Below are positions 1 to 6,666 of a stretch of 18,149 nucleotides of DNA, one piece after another. Below the pieces are notes generated by a model, which saw only the letters and a program-made list of their open reading frames with translations, was not told the DNA's origin and did no database searches. The DNA comes from Candidatus Woesearchaeota archaeon. Its GTDB lineage: Archaea; Nanobdellota; Nanobdellia; Woesearchaeales; UBA10200. Made by a program: the position numbers and the translations under genes. Position 1 is the stretch's first letter. Every line of letters starts with the position of its first letter. The stretch is taken from the NCBI GenBank assembly GCA_018302185.1, contig JAGVZX010000005.1:1-18149 (forward strand). Direction: 5' to 3'.

Positions 1-159
1 GGAACATTTTTATCTAATATCTATAAGAACCATAATATTTATATACCTATTGGTCATACTAACGTGTTGTATATACAAAAGAGGCAGAGTAAAGGGATTT
101 TTAGCTATAAAATAAAGAGAATTAATTGAAATACAAGTGATTTTAAATAAAAACAAATA

Positions 160-190
160 AAATTTATAGACTATTAAGGCAATTACTGCC
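160..190 (+). promoter_or_regulatory. Promoter and small inverted repeat before the AbrB-PhoU gene
   Basis: A TATA-like box (AAATTTATAG, 160-169) would place the transcription start near 190. An interrupted palindrome, GGCAATTACTGCC (178-190, arms GGCA/TGCC), sits on the predicted start, where a repressor would act. The gene's own AbrB-type domain is a possible binder, but this is inference. The rest of 1-159 is very AT-rich; another TATA-like string lies near 38-47, and I see no gene there. Confidence 0.45.
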
Positions 191-207
191 AAAAAAAGGT
201 GTTTATC

Positions 208-1179
208 ATGCAGATAAGACGATTAGTCAAGAGCGGAGCAGCTTCACACACTATTTCTTTGCCGAAAAGCTGGCTGGATAAGAACAATCTTAAGAAAGGG
301 GATATCATATACTTAGTGGAAAAATCTGATAAGGAGCTTGTCGTTACTCCAGAGACAAAGCCAGAAGTCAAGCAGGAAAAAGAGATCTCTATTAATATTG
401 AGAAAAAGGACCTGACTACAATCCAGCGTGAAATCACTTCTGCATACATCAATAATTATAATACTATAGTCATACATGGCGATGGATTGGCAGATCAAGT
501 CAAGGATATCAGAAAGATTTTGCATGACTTTGTTGCATTGGAAATATCTGAGCTAACCAGCACAAGAATCGTTGCAAAGGATCTTTTAAATCTGCAGGAA
601 ATCTCTGTTGATAAAACCGTAAGAAGGATGGACATGATAATAAGGTCGATAGTCCAAGATTCTATTGAGAGTATAGACGGCAAAAATATGTATGAAAGCG
701 TCTATTACCGTGATTTTGATGTCAACAAATTATACTTCCTGATGTGCAGGATCTTAAAAAGCTCATTGAATGACTCTAGGGTTGCAGAGAAATTCCAGAT
801 AACAAATACACAAGGTATGGCATCATGGTTCTTATCATTAAATTTAGAGAATATTGCTGACAACAGCAAAAATATCTGTTTGCATCTAAAGAACCTTGGC
901 AAAGACGTGAATACAAAAGAGCTCAAGGAAATATATAAGGAAGTTGAAAAGACCTATCTTGATGCTATGAAAGCGCATTACAACAGTGACAGAAAATTAG
1001 CAGATACTGTTGCTGCAGCCAGAGAGCAGCTTTTTAACAAATGCGATGGCTTCTTTGAAAAGCACAATTCTGTTGACGTCTTTAAAGTCATAAGCAACAT
1101 CAAAGAGATGGAAAACCAGATCTGCAATATCGCAAGGATAGTCATTGACAGGGAAGAAGTCAAGAAGGATGAGAAATAA
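208..1179 (+). CDS. AbrB-PhoU family phosphate uptake regulator
   Basis: Predicted cytoplasmic regulator. Residues 1-45 form a SpoVT/AbrB-like swapped-hairpin DNA-binding domain (RRLVKSGAASHTISLPKSW, with a KKGD turn). The remainder, about residues 70-310, is helical and reads as two PhoU-type three-helix repeats. In archaea this AbrB-PhoU fusion is a known arrangement, taken to couple phosphate status to transcription; PhoU domains usually report on a Pst phosphate transporter, but none is present in this window. I place the start at the ATG at 208 (323 aa): it is preceded by AAAGGTG with a 6-nt spacer. A GTG at 199 is in frame but lies inside that ribosome binding site. The gene converges with arvC, 35 bp between stops. 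Target genes cannot be told from sequence. Confidence 0.85.
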   Translation: MQIRRLVKSGAASHTISLPKSWLDKNNLKKGDIIYLVEKSDKELVVTPETKPEVKQEKEISINIEKKDLTTIQREITSAYINNYNTIVIHGDGLADQVKDIRKILHDFVALEISELTSTRIVAKDLLNLQEISVDKTVRRMDMIIRSIVQDSIESIDGKNMYESVYYRDFDVNKLYFLMCRILKSSLNDSRVAEKFQITNTQGMASWFLSLNLENIADNSKNICLHLKNLGKDVNTKELKEIYKEVEKTYLDAMKAHYNSDRKLADTVAAAREQLFNKCDGFFEKHNSVDVFKVISNIKEMENQICNIARIVIDREEVKKDEK

Positions 1180-1214
1180 TCTTCTTAAAAGTTATTTTTG
1201 ATTTATTAAAAGTT
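1180..1214. terminator. Short convergent AT-rich terminator region
   Basis: The 35 bp between two facing stop codons contain T-runs on the plus strand (1195-1199 and following) and A-runs that read as T-runs on the minus strand (1187-1190, 1208-1211). Archaeal termination mainly needs T-tracts, so this probably ends transcription from both sides. No hairpin is evident. Confidence 0.4.
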
Positions 1215-1604
1215 TTATCTTTTCTTTACATCATTTACTTTTTCCATACTATTAGCAATATCAATCATGTACTTGCCTTCTTCAAGCTTGTAGATGACTG
1301 GATGCTGCTTGTCAAAAAGATGCACTAAATCTATCTCAAACTTGCCTGGCTTAATGACTTTGACGCTCTCTAAATCAAGAATAACAGGAGCTTCCTTATC
1401 TAACTCTGCACCCATGATGTCAAAAACATCATTCTCAATCTGCTTTTTCTCTACCAAAGAAAGATTTGCTACCTGCTGTTTTGCCTTGTCAAGAAACTCT
1501 GGCTTGACAAAAAAGAAAAGCTTTCCTCCGCAAGTGCAGCCTTTTATTATATGCTCATCCTGATCTTCATAAAAGCTGTTGCATCTTACGCATTGGTGTG
1601 GCAT
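1215..1604 (-). CDS. arvC: OapC/ArvC family zinc-ribbon protein
   Basis: A 129-residue protein with an N-terminal zinc ribbon: MPHQCVRC gives the first knuckle (C5, C8) and GCTCGG the second (C23, C25). The MPHQC...C...GC.CGG...F opening is characteristic of the OapC/ArvC family, found in archaea next to an OapB/ArvB protein and an OapA/ArvA GTPase. The C-terminus keeps the family's 'GKYMIDI' block before a charged tail. In Haloferax the GTPase ArvA drives extracellular-vesicle formation; ArvC is a partner of unknown biochemical role. It is the last gene of the arvA-arvB-arvC run on the minus strand, 60 nt after arvB. The start ATG at 1604 has GAGGA 5 nt upstream. The symbol is assigned by family and context, not experiment. 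Confidence 0.8.
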   Translation of the reverse strand: MPHQCVRCNSFYEDQDEHIIKGCTCGGKLFFFVKPEFLDKAKQQVANLSLVEKKQIENDVFDIMGAELDKEAPVILDLESVKVIKPGKFEIDLVHLFDKQHPVIYKLEEGKYMIDIANSMEKVNDVKKR

Positions 1605-1664
1605 AGAATCCTCATTCTTAGATATTGACTTAATAAATAAACAGTTAATTATAAATATAAAACT

Positions 1665-2111
1665 TTAGTCTTTATTATTGTTTCCGTTTTTACTCTTCCC
1701 ATTTCCGTTCTTTTTCTTCTTTCCGTTCTTTGCTTCTTCAGTGAACAATTGTATTTTGTTAGGGTCTTTTTTTATATCCTTGACAATATTAGCTGGTCCT
1801 ACAATAGTGAATCCGATCCTGTCGCCAAGAAAATAATTGACAAACATCTTTTTCAATGATGCAACTGCATTATTTGCAGCAACGCTTCCTGCACCCTCTT
1901 CAGGGTAGATGACTGCAAGCTCTATTCCTTTAAAATCCTTGTTTATCTCTTCCATTGTTGTCTTTATGAGCTCAGCTTCCTCTTCTTTCTTTAATCTGCC
2001 TTGCAATAATACAATCTTGTCATCTTTTGCCATGGTCAGAAGCTTTCTGATTCTTCCAAGCGAACTAAGATTCTCAATTTCAGCATATGGCAAAAATTCA
2101 AGGGTTAGCAT
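1665..2111 (-). CDS. arvB: DUF2073 (OapB/ArvB family) protein
   Basis: 148 residues, no signal peptide or membrane segment. The core (residues 1-115) matches the DUF2073/OapB pattern: an opening LEFLPYAEIENLSSLGRIRK, then KIVLLQGRL, a helix with the TTMEEI block, and GIELAVIYP. Residues about 125-148 are a low-complexity Lys/Asn/Gly tail, probably disordered and possibly nucleic-acid or membrane associated (inference). The family has no known enzymatic activity; it is conserved beside the ArvA-type GTPase and is presumed to work with it. It lies 54 nt downstream of arvA and 60 nt upstream of arvC. The start ATG at 2111 follows AGAGG by 8 nt. Confidence 0.82.
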   Translation of the reverse strand: MLTLEFLPYAEIENLSSLGRIRKLLTMAKDDKIVLLQGRLKKEEEAELIKTTMEEINKDFKGIELAVIYPEEGAGSVAANNAVASLKKMFVNYFLGDRIGFTIVGPANIVKDIKKDPNKIQLFTEEAKNGKKKKNGNGKSKNGNNNKD

Positions 2112-2165
2112 TTTGATTTCCTCTGATTTAATTTAGTTATTATAATTTATCTAACTATCTTAATC

Positions 2166-2801
2166 TTATTTTCCAACCAGTACAAACAATCCTTCATAAA
2201 ACTCTTCAATGCCTTTACCGTATTTTGCGCTTATTGGCACAATATCATACTGAGGGAATGCTGATTTTATTCTCTTTACATCTGCTTTCTTCAGATCAGT
2301 TTTATTTGCAGCAAGCAGTACAGGGATATTTCTAGCTGCTAAATTTCCCAAGATAGTTATATTTACTTGTGTGTAAGGGTCTTTTGTTGCATCTAAAACA
2401 ACAATGACAGCATCCATCTCATCAAGCCATTTGATCGCATCAATGACTCCTTTTGTGGCTTCTTTTGCGCGCTCTTTTGATTCTGATTCTTTCAAGCCGT
2501 GTTTCATAAAATCTTCGTAATCTATCTTTGTTGCAATCCCTGGAGTGTCAATAAGATTGAATGATAATTCTTTGCCGTCTTTCTTTATGTTGATCTGCTC
2601 TTTTATCTGTATCTCTCTTGTCTCATGAGCAATATTAGAAACATCGCCCATATCTTGTCCAAGCCAGTCCTGGCAGATTCTATTCGCTAAAGTTGTCTTT
2701 CCAGAGTTTGGATTTCCGTATAAGCCAAGCTTGACATGCTTCTTAATTCGAAATATGTTAGAGAAAACTTTATTTATGAATTTCTTTACAATACTGAGCA
2801 T
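2166..2801 (-). CDS. arvA: ArvA/OapA-type Era-like small GTPase
   Basis: Ras-superfamily, Era-like GTPase. Counting from a GTG at 2810, G1 is GNPNSGKT (32-39), G3 is DTPG (88-91), G4 is NKTD (169-172) and G5 is SAK (194-196); all are intact, so it should bind and hydrolyse GTP. A basic amphipathic stretch precedes the G domain (residues 5-27), which could favour membrane contact. Position upstream of DUF2073 and OapC-type genes identifies it as the ArvA/OapA family, which in Haloferax promotes vesicle budding. I place the true start at the ATG at 2801 (211 aa), because GGTG (2811-2808) sits 6 nt before it; the GTG at 2810 is part of that ribosome binding site. Function in this organism is inferred from family only. 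Confidence 0.82.
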   Translation of the reverse strand: MLSIVKKFINKVFSNIFRIKKHVKLGLYGNPNSGKTTLANRICQDWLGQDMGDVSNIAHETREIQIKEQINIKKDGKELSFNLIDTPGIATKIDYEDFMKHGLKESESKERAKEATKGVIDAIKWLDEMDAVIVVLDATKDPYTQVNITILGNLAARNIPVLLAANKTDLKKADVKRIKSAFPQYDIVPISAKYGKGIEEFYEGLFVLVGK

Positions 2802-2825
2802 CAACAACACCTTTTTTTGAAACTA

Positions 2826-2867
2826 TTTTTGTATATAACAAAAAACTTAATTAGGTGCTTTATATAT
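2826..2867 (-). promoter_or_regulatory. arvA promoter with inverted repeat at the predicted start site
   Basis: On the minus strand ATATATAAAG (2867-2858) is a good TATA box and predicts a transcription start near 2836. Centred exactly there is a perfect 7-bp inverted repeat, TTTTTGT-ATATA-ACAAAAA (2826-2844). A protein bound there would block initiation of the arv cluster. The box could also be chance in AT-rich DNA. Confidence 0.4.
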
Positions 2868-2905
2868 TTTTTGGTTAGTTTTTTTCAATCGAGAAAAACA
2901 TGATG

Positions 2906-4381
2906 TTATTTATTCTCTCTTCTGTCAACAATCCGTTTCTCCTTCAGCTCAGTGTGCAGGCCAAGCATGTGCTCAAGCTCTTTCAAATCTTTAAACACGA
3001 TCTCTGGAGTGAATTCCATCTCTGCTATTATCTTCTTCAGTAGATGCTGCTTTAATTCATTCTTGTCTGTCTTTTTCTCTGATTTTTTGCTTAATGCAAC
3101 ATAGACAACAGCTTCGTCAATCTCAAAAGGGTCATTGTTTTTCTTTTTTAGTTCAACTTGCCATTCACCGATTTCTTTAAAGCTGTGGAGAATCTCACTG
3201 AATTCATTCAGATTTACAAGATTGCCTTTTATCTTTGTAAGATTTATCGCTTTAAATTCAGAAACACGATGAATCTTGGCATCTAATCTTGGTACAGTCT
3301 TTCCGCAGACAGGGCATGCATCATAATACATTGCTTTGCAAATATCTCCTGTCCTGTATCTTAATACAACGCTTCCATTCCAACCAAGAGAAGTGTAGAC
3401 AATCTCTCCTTGCTCTCCTTCGTTGACTCTTTCTCCTGTTTTTGGATCAACTAATTCAATAAACTCTAAGTCTGGATAAAGATGGTAGCCTGTGCTTTCT
3501 CCGTTCTCAAGCAAACATTCTCCCCACGCAGCTTTTCCTTCTGTAAATGCATAGGTTGATAATAATTTTGTTTCTTGAGCATTGACATCACTAAGTAATT
3601 CTTTTAATTTATTTTTCATCCCTAAGCTAATGCCTTCACCACCAAAAATAACATGAGTTAAGCTAGAGAAATCTTTTTTCTTCTCAACTGATTCTCTCAG
3701 CAGATGATAAAAATACCCAGGAATTGCCATGACTAAATTTGCTTTCATCTTTTCAACTGCATTCATTATCTTTTCTGTGCCCATTATCTTGCCGCCGCCT
3801 GTATGTAGTGCAGGAATCTTTGCTGCAAATAATGCATTATATGCAAGCCAGAAAGCTAAATGAGGAGAATATGGAAATGCATTCACTGCAATGGATTCTT
3901 TTTTAACATCAAAGACATCCATCAGTCTTAAGCCTATTTCCTGCAAAGTCTCAACATCTTTTTGCGTGTACAAGAAAGGGATGCTCATTGCGCTTCTGCC
4001 TGTTGTAAAGTGCATGTGCACAGGCTTGTATTGATGCTCGAGAAAATCCTTAAAATTCTTTCTGCTCTCAAGCGCCCAATATAATAATCTATATTTTGGA
4101 AAATGCTTTTTTATCAGCTCTTCATCAGGCTGCAGCACAAAGTCCATGAACTTTTTAGGATTTTCCTTTGTTGGCAATAAGTCTAGTTTTGTCGTGAAAG
4201 GAATCTTTTTTAGGTTTTCAGTTGTCTTGATTGAATTTGGGTCAATGTTATTATCTGCAAATAACTTTTTGTAATAAGGATGAAAATTAAAGTTTAGCTT
4301 GAAGAATTCTCTTAGCTTCTGGTTCTGCAGGTTTTCCAGATCTTTTCTAGGTAGTTTGGATAGTTTTTGCCAGTTTTGCAT
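2906..4381 (-). CDS. PaaK-like adenylate-forming enzyme (phenylacetate-CoA ligase family)
   Basis: 491 residues, cytoplasmic, resembling the PaaK/CapK branch of the ANL superfamily (COG1541 type). The N-terminus has the usual 'NFNFHPYYKKLFADNNI ... IPFTTKLDL' features. A phosphate-binding loop lies at T126-T127-G128-R129-S130, a weak version of the family's SSGTTG. Further on are a TYAFTEGKAAWGE block (A5-like) and YRTGDI (A7/A8-like), followed by CPVCGKTVPRLD. These enzymes activate a carboxylate with ATP, usually ending with a CoA thioester; the substrate here is unknown and the divergent loop makes phenylacetate unlikely. It starts 2 nt after the NSUN gene's stop, with AAGGAG inside that gene's tail, so the two are co-transcribed and translationally coupled. 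Confidence 0.75.
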   Translation of the reverse strand: MQNWQKLSKLPRKDLENLQNQKLREFFKLNFNFHPYYKKLFADNNIDPNSIKTTENLKKIPFTTKLDLLPTKENPKKFMDFVLQPDEELIKKHFPKYRLLYWALESRKNFKDFLEHQYKPVHMHFTTGRSAMSIPFLYTQKDVETLQEIGLRLMDVFDVKKESIAVNAFPYSPHLAFWLAYNALFAAKIPALHTGGGKIMGTEKIMNAVEKMKANLVMAIPGYFYHLLRESVEKKKDFSSLTHVIFGGEGISLGMKNKLKELLSDVNAQETKLLSTYAFTEGKAAWGECLLENGESTGYHLYPDLEFIELVDPKTGERVNEGEQGEIVYTSLGWNGSVVLRYRTGDICKAMYYDACPVCGKTVPRLDAKIHRVSEFKAINLTKIKGNLVNLNEFSEILHSFKEIGEWQVELKKKNNDPFEIDEAVVYVALSKKSEKKTDKNELKQHLLKKIIAEMEFTPEIVFKDLKELEHMLGLHTELKEKRIVDRRENK

Positions 4382-4383
4382 AC

Positions 4384-5436
4384 TTAGCTCTCCTTCTTTA
4401 TCTTTGCGACAAAAAAACCCTCGCTGTCATTGTCCTGGGGAAATATCCTTAAACATTTTTCGATTTCGCTTGAATATTCCTTGTCTTCAAATTTCAATAC
4501 TGCAGGAGAATGGTTGATCTTTAGTTTCTTTGCATCAATCTTCTGCAGTTTTGCATTTGGATATTGCTCTAATAATGAATCAACTACTGCTTCATTTTCC
4601 TCTGGCTCTAATGTGCAAGTGGAATAGACCAATGTTCCTCCAGGTTTCAGTATTTCAAAACCTGTCCTCAGCAATTGTTTCTGTGAGCCAGATAATCTTT
4701 TTATCATATCGGGGTTCCAGATCAGCAAAGTTTTCAGTGATCTTCTGATGTTGCCAGTGCCAGAGCAAGGCGCATCTACAAGAACCTTGTCAAAAACAGG
4801 ATTTTGCTTGAAGTTTGAAAAATAACGGCCTTCCATCAATGTAATTACAGCATTAGTTATCCCCATCCTCTGGATGTTCATGCCTAATGGAGCTAAGCGC
4901 ATCCCTTTGTAATCGTTTGCTATCAATAAGCCAGTGTTTTTCATGTATTGGGCGATCTGTGTTGTCTTGCTGCCAGGAGAAGCGCACATATCTAATACCA
5001 TTTCATCTTTCTTTGGCTCTAGGACAATCGGAGGGATCATGCTGCTTGCTTCCTGGATGTAGATATAACCTAAAGAATGCTCGACAAGATTGCCTATGTC
5101 TCTTCTTCCGTCTTTGATATTCTCTATCCAAAAGCCTTCTTTGCACCAAGGCACTGGGGTCAATCTCCAGTTTTCTTTCAATCGCTTTTTTAGTTCAGCA
5201 ACAGAAATCTTTAATGTGTTTACTCTAATAGTTCTGCGCAAAAAGCTTAATGAGTATTTTTTGAATGTTTCAAAGTCAGTGAGCTGTGAATAGCGTTCTA
5301 CAAATTTGTCTTTGAATATTATCTCTTCGTGGTTTGGCATTATATTTAGGTTATCTGAGGTTCCATCAGCTCTTGCATCATCTTCTATCAATAAATCATC
5401 TGCCTCTTCATCAATGATTGCTTGCTGGTCTGCCAT
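4384..5436 (-). CDS. NSUN/RsmB-type RNA cytosine-5 methyltransferase
   Basis: Transfers methyl from S-adenosylmethionine to C5 of cytosine in RNA (tRNA or rRNA). Motif I is DMCASPGSKTTQ (149-160), motif IV DAPCSGTG (C224, the release cysteine) and motif VI YSTCTLEPEENE (C274, the nucleophile); both cysteines are present. The C-terminal GFFVAKIKK strand is typical. Residues 1-32 are an acidic, low-complexity extension. I keep the first ATG because a TATA box (TTTAAAAA on the minus strand, 5466-5459) is centred about 26 bp upstream, predicting a leaderless mRNA; the next ATG is at residue 33. First gene of an operon with the PaaK-like gene. Closest role among characterised proteins: archaeal tRNA m5C methyltransferases; the target site cannot be read from sequence. 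Confidence 0.88.
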   Translation of the reverse strand: MADQQAIIDEEADDLLIEDDARADGTSDNLNIMPNHEEIIFKDKFVERYSQLTDFETFKKYSLSFLRRTIRVNTLKISVAELKKRLKENWRLTPVPWCKEGFWIENIKDGRRDIGNLVEHSLGYIYIQEASSMIPPIVLEPKKDEMVLDMCASPGSKTTQIAQYMKNTGLLIANDYKGMRLAPLGMNIQRMGITNAVITLMEGRYFSNFKQNPVFDKVLVDAPCSGTGNIRRSLKTLLIWNPDMIKRLSGSQKQLLRTGFEILKPGGTLVYSTCTLEPEENEAVVDSLLEQYPNAKLQKIDAKKLKINHSPAVLKFEDKEYSSEIEKCLRIFPQDNDSEGFFVAKIKKES

Positions 5437-5455
5437 GATAGATTGTTAGGACTGA

Positions 5456-5481
5456 TTGTTTTTAAATGCTTTGGAAGAAAT
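5456..5481. repeat. 26-bp direct repeat, left copy (contains NSUN promoter)
   Basis: Identical over 26 bp to 6205-6230, same orientation. The shared core includes TTTTTAAATGCTTTGGAAG. The copy overlaps the TATA box of the minus-strand NSUN gene. Together the two copies bracket vapBC exactly, the right one beginning 8 nt after the vapC stop. Flanking bases differ on both sides. Confidence 0.9.
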
Positions 5482-5515
5482 CGATTATAAAAAATTGTCA
5501 AAAAACACCAAAACA

Positions 5516-5546
5516 TTTAAATACTTGTTTTACGTGAATTCACGTA
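5516..5546 (+). promoter_or_regulatory. vapBC promoter with 16-bp palindromic operator
   Basis: A TATA box (TTTAAATA, 5516-5523) predicts a start near 5545. Between them lies the perfect palindrome TACGTGAATTCACGTA (5531-5546). VapB-type ribbon-helix-helix antitoxins usually repress their own promoter by binding such a palindrome, so this is the likely autoregulatory operator. Confidence 0.7.
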
Positions 5547-5568
5547 GAATACCTAAAAGGTGATAACT

Positions 5569-5784
5569 ATGCCACATAACATGACCGTAACAATAGAGGA
5601 GCCGCTCTGGAAAGAGATGAAAAAACATAATGAGATCAGATGGAGTGCTGTGATGAAGGAAGCAGTGATGGTAAAATTAAAAGCCCTCAGCATACTTAAT
5701 AAGCTTGCTGACTCAACAAAATTAAGCGAGAGGGAGATAGAAGAATTTGCCATACGGTTAGGCAAGAAGGTAAATGCTAGATGA
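5569..5784 (+). CDS. vapB: VapB-like ribbon-helix-helix antitoxin
   Basis: A 71-residue protein with an N-terminal ribbon-helix-helix: strand MTVTIEEPLWKEM, then helices around 'EIRWSAVMKEAV'. The C-terminal half is helical and charged (LADSTKLSEREIEEFA), the part that in VapB proteins wraps the toxin. Expected to bind VapC, block its nuclease activity and repress the operon through the palindrome at 5531-5546. The start is the ATG at 5569, preceded by AAAGGTG with a 6-nt spacer; an in-frame GTG at 5560 lies within that site. Its stop overlaps the vapC start (ATGA, 5781-5784), the usual coupling for such pairs. The whole pair is enclosed in 26-bp direct repeats. Confidence 0.8.
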   Translation: MPHNMTVTIEEPLWKEMKKHNEIRWSAVMKEAVMVKLKALSILNKLADSTKLSEREIEEFAIRLGKKVNAR

Positions 5785-6197
5785 TAATAGTCGTAGATGC
5801 AAATATAATAATCGCAGCATTATTGGGCTCACGCGGAAAGATTGTCATATTAACTTCTTACAATCATCTGTTTTATGCGCCTTCTTTTGCAGTTGATGAG
5901 ATCAAGAAGTATAAGCAAGATATCTGTGCTAAGATGAATTGGACATTTGAAGAATTCAATATCTATCTTGAGGCATTGCTTGTCTTCATCACTTTGCTGG
6001 ATCATCAAGGCTATGAGAGATATCTTGAAAAGTCATCGTCTGCAATAAAACAAAGAGATGTAAAAGATGCAGATTATATCGCTTGCGCGCTTTTAATAAG
6101 TGCAGATTTTATATGGACAGAGGATAAGGATTTTTCAGACCAGAAATTAGTGAGTGTAAGGACAACTGCTCAGTTTATAGATGAGAATAAACAGTAA
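5781..6197 (+). CDS. vapC: VapC-like PIN-domain ribonuclease toxin
   Basis: A 138-residue PIN domain. Acidic active-site residues are visible: D6 in IIVVDAN, E40 in VDEI, D96/D98 in VKDADY, and D115/D117 in WTEDKDF. This four-part acidic pattern with a late 'WTxDKDF' block is typical of VapC toxins, Mg-dependent endonucleases that usually cleave tRNA or rRNA. It overlaps vapB by 4 nt. The RNA target cannot be predicted. All catalytic positions look intact, so the pair is probably functional, not decaying. Confidence 0.83.
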   Translation: MIIVVDANIIIAALLGSRGKIVILTSYNHLFYAPSFAVDEIKKYKQDICAKMNWTFEEFNIYLEALLVFITLLDHQGYERYLEKSSSAIKQRDVKDADYIACALLISADFIWTEDKDFSDQKLVSVRTTAQFIDENKQ

Positions 6198-6204
6198 AAT
6201 ACTT

Positions 6205-6230
6205 TTGTTTTTAAATGCTTTGGAAGAAAT
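6205..6230. repeat. 26-bp direct repeat, right copy
   Basis: Perfect copy of 5456-5481, 749 bp downstream (start to start). It lies between the vapC stop and the stop of the convergent pterin dehydratase gene and has no obvious promoter job there; its T-run (6208-6212) might help terminate vapC. Interpreted as the second half of a duplication made when vapBC arrived. Confidence 0.9.
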
Positions 6231-6246
6231 TCTAGAATCATCATTA

Positions 6247-6576
6247 TTACTTTAACTCATCAATCTTAGCTGCCATTATAAAATCAGACTCACTTAATCC
6301 GTTGATTTTGTGCGTGAAAAGAGTTATCTTTACTCTTCCCCATGCTAAAAAAATATCTGGATGATGGCCTTGTAGTTCTGCTAATTCTCCAACTTTGTTT
6401 GTAAATTTCAAAGCTTCCTTGAAATTCTTGAATTTATATTCATGTTCCAGATGATGCTCTTCTACTATCTTCCATTCACTGTTAATCTGCACCTGAAACT
6501 GCCTGAGCTTTTCTCCTTTTAATGCAAGAGTGCCTATGGTACAGGGAATGCATTGCTTTTGTGAAAGAGATGACAT
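6247..6576 (-). CDS. phhB: Pterin-4a-carbinolamine dehydratase
   Basis: A 109-residue member of the PCD/DCoH family, which dehydrates 4a-hydroxytetrahydrobiopterin. The active-site block AELQGHHPDI (H71, H72) and the second histidine in TH89KINGLSESDF are present, and the N-terminus has the family's C9xxC12 pair (KQCIPC). Archaea rarely have aromatic amino acid hydroxylases, so the physiological substrate may be another pterin, as proposed for homologues near molybdopterin genes; no such gene is nearby here. The mRNA should be leaderless: a minus-strand TTTAAA box at 6607-6602 is centred about 28 bp from the ATG. It is divergent from the HTH_10 gene. Confidence 0.9.
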   Translation of the reverse strand: MSSLSQKQCIPCTIGTLALKGEKLRQFQVQINSEWKIVEEHHLEHEYKFKNFKEALKFTNKVGELAELQGHHPDIFLAWGRVKITLFTHKINGLSESDFIMAAKIDELK

Positions 6577-6601
6577 GTTACAATGTGATTAGTTACTGCA
6601 G

Positions 6602-6645
6602 TTTAAATTTATTTCTACTTTTTCAAACAGAATAGTTTTTATATT
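6602..6645. promoter_or_regulatory. Divergent leaderless promoters (phhB and HTH_10 gene)
   Basis: Minus-strand TTTAAA at 6607-6602 serves phhB; plus-strand TTTTTATATT at 6636-6645 serves the HTH gene. Each is centred 26-29 bp from the start codon of its gene, and neither gene has a Shine-Dalgarno, so both transcripts probably begin at or next to the ATG. Confidence 0.6.
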
Positions 6646-6666
6646 TCAAGCGATTAAATTCTTCTT

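Noticed and set aside
10..192. A 60-codon minus-strand frame at the left edge
   Set aside because: Its residues (Phe/Ile/Leu/Tyr/Asn) reflect AT-rich intergenic DNA, and it overlaps the promoter of the AbrB-PhoU gene.
4012..4022. Another TGTGCACA like the core of the Fic-flanking repeats
   Set aside because: It lies inside the PaaK-like coding sequence without the flanking bases; an 8-bp match is expected by chance.
5456..6230. vapBC unit as an insertion sequence
   Set aside because: There is no transposase and there are no terminal inverted repeats inside the direct repeats; only an insertion or duplication footprint can be claimed.
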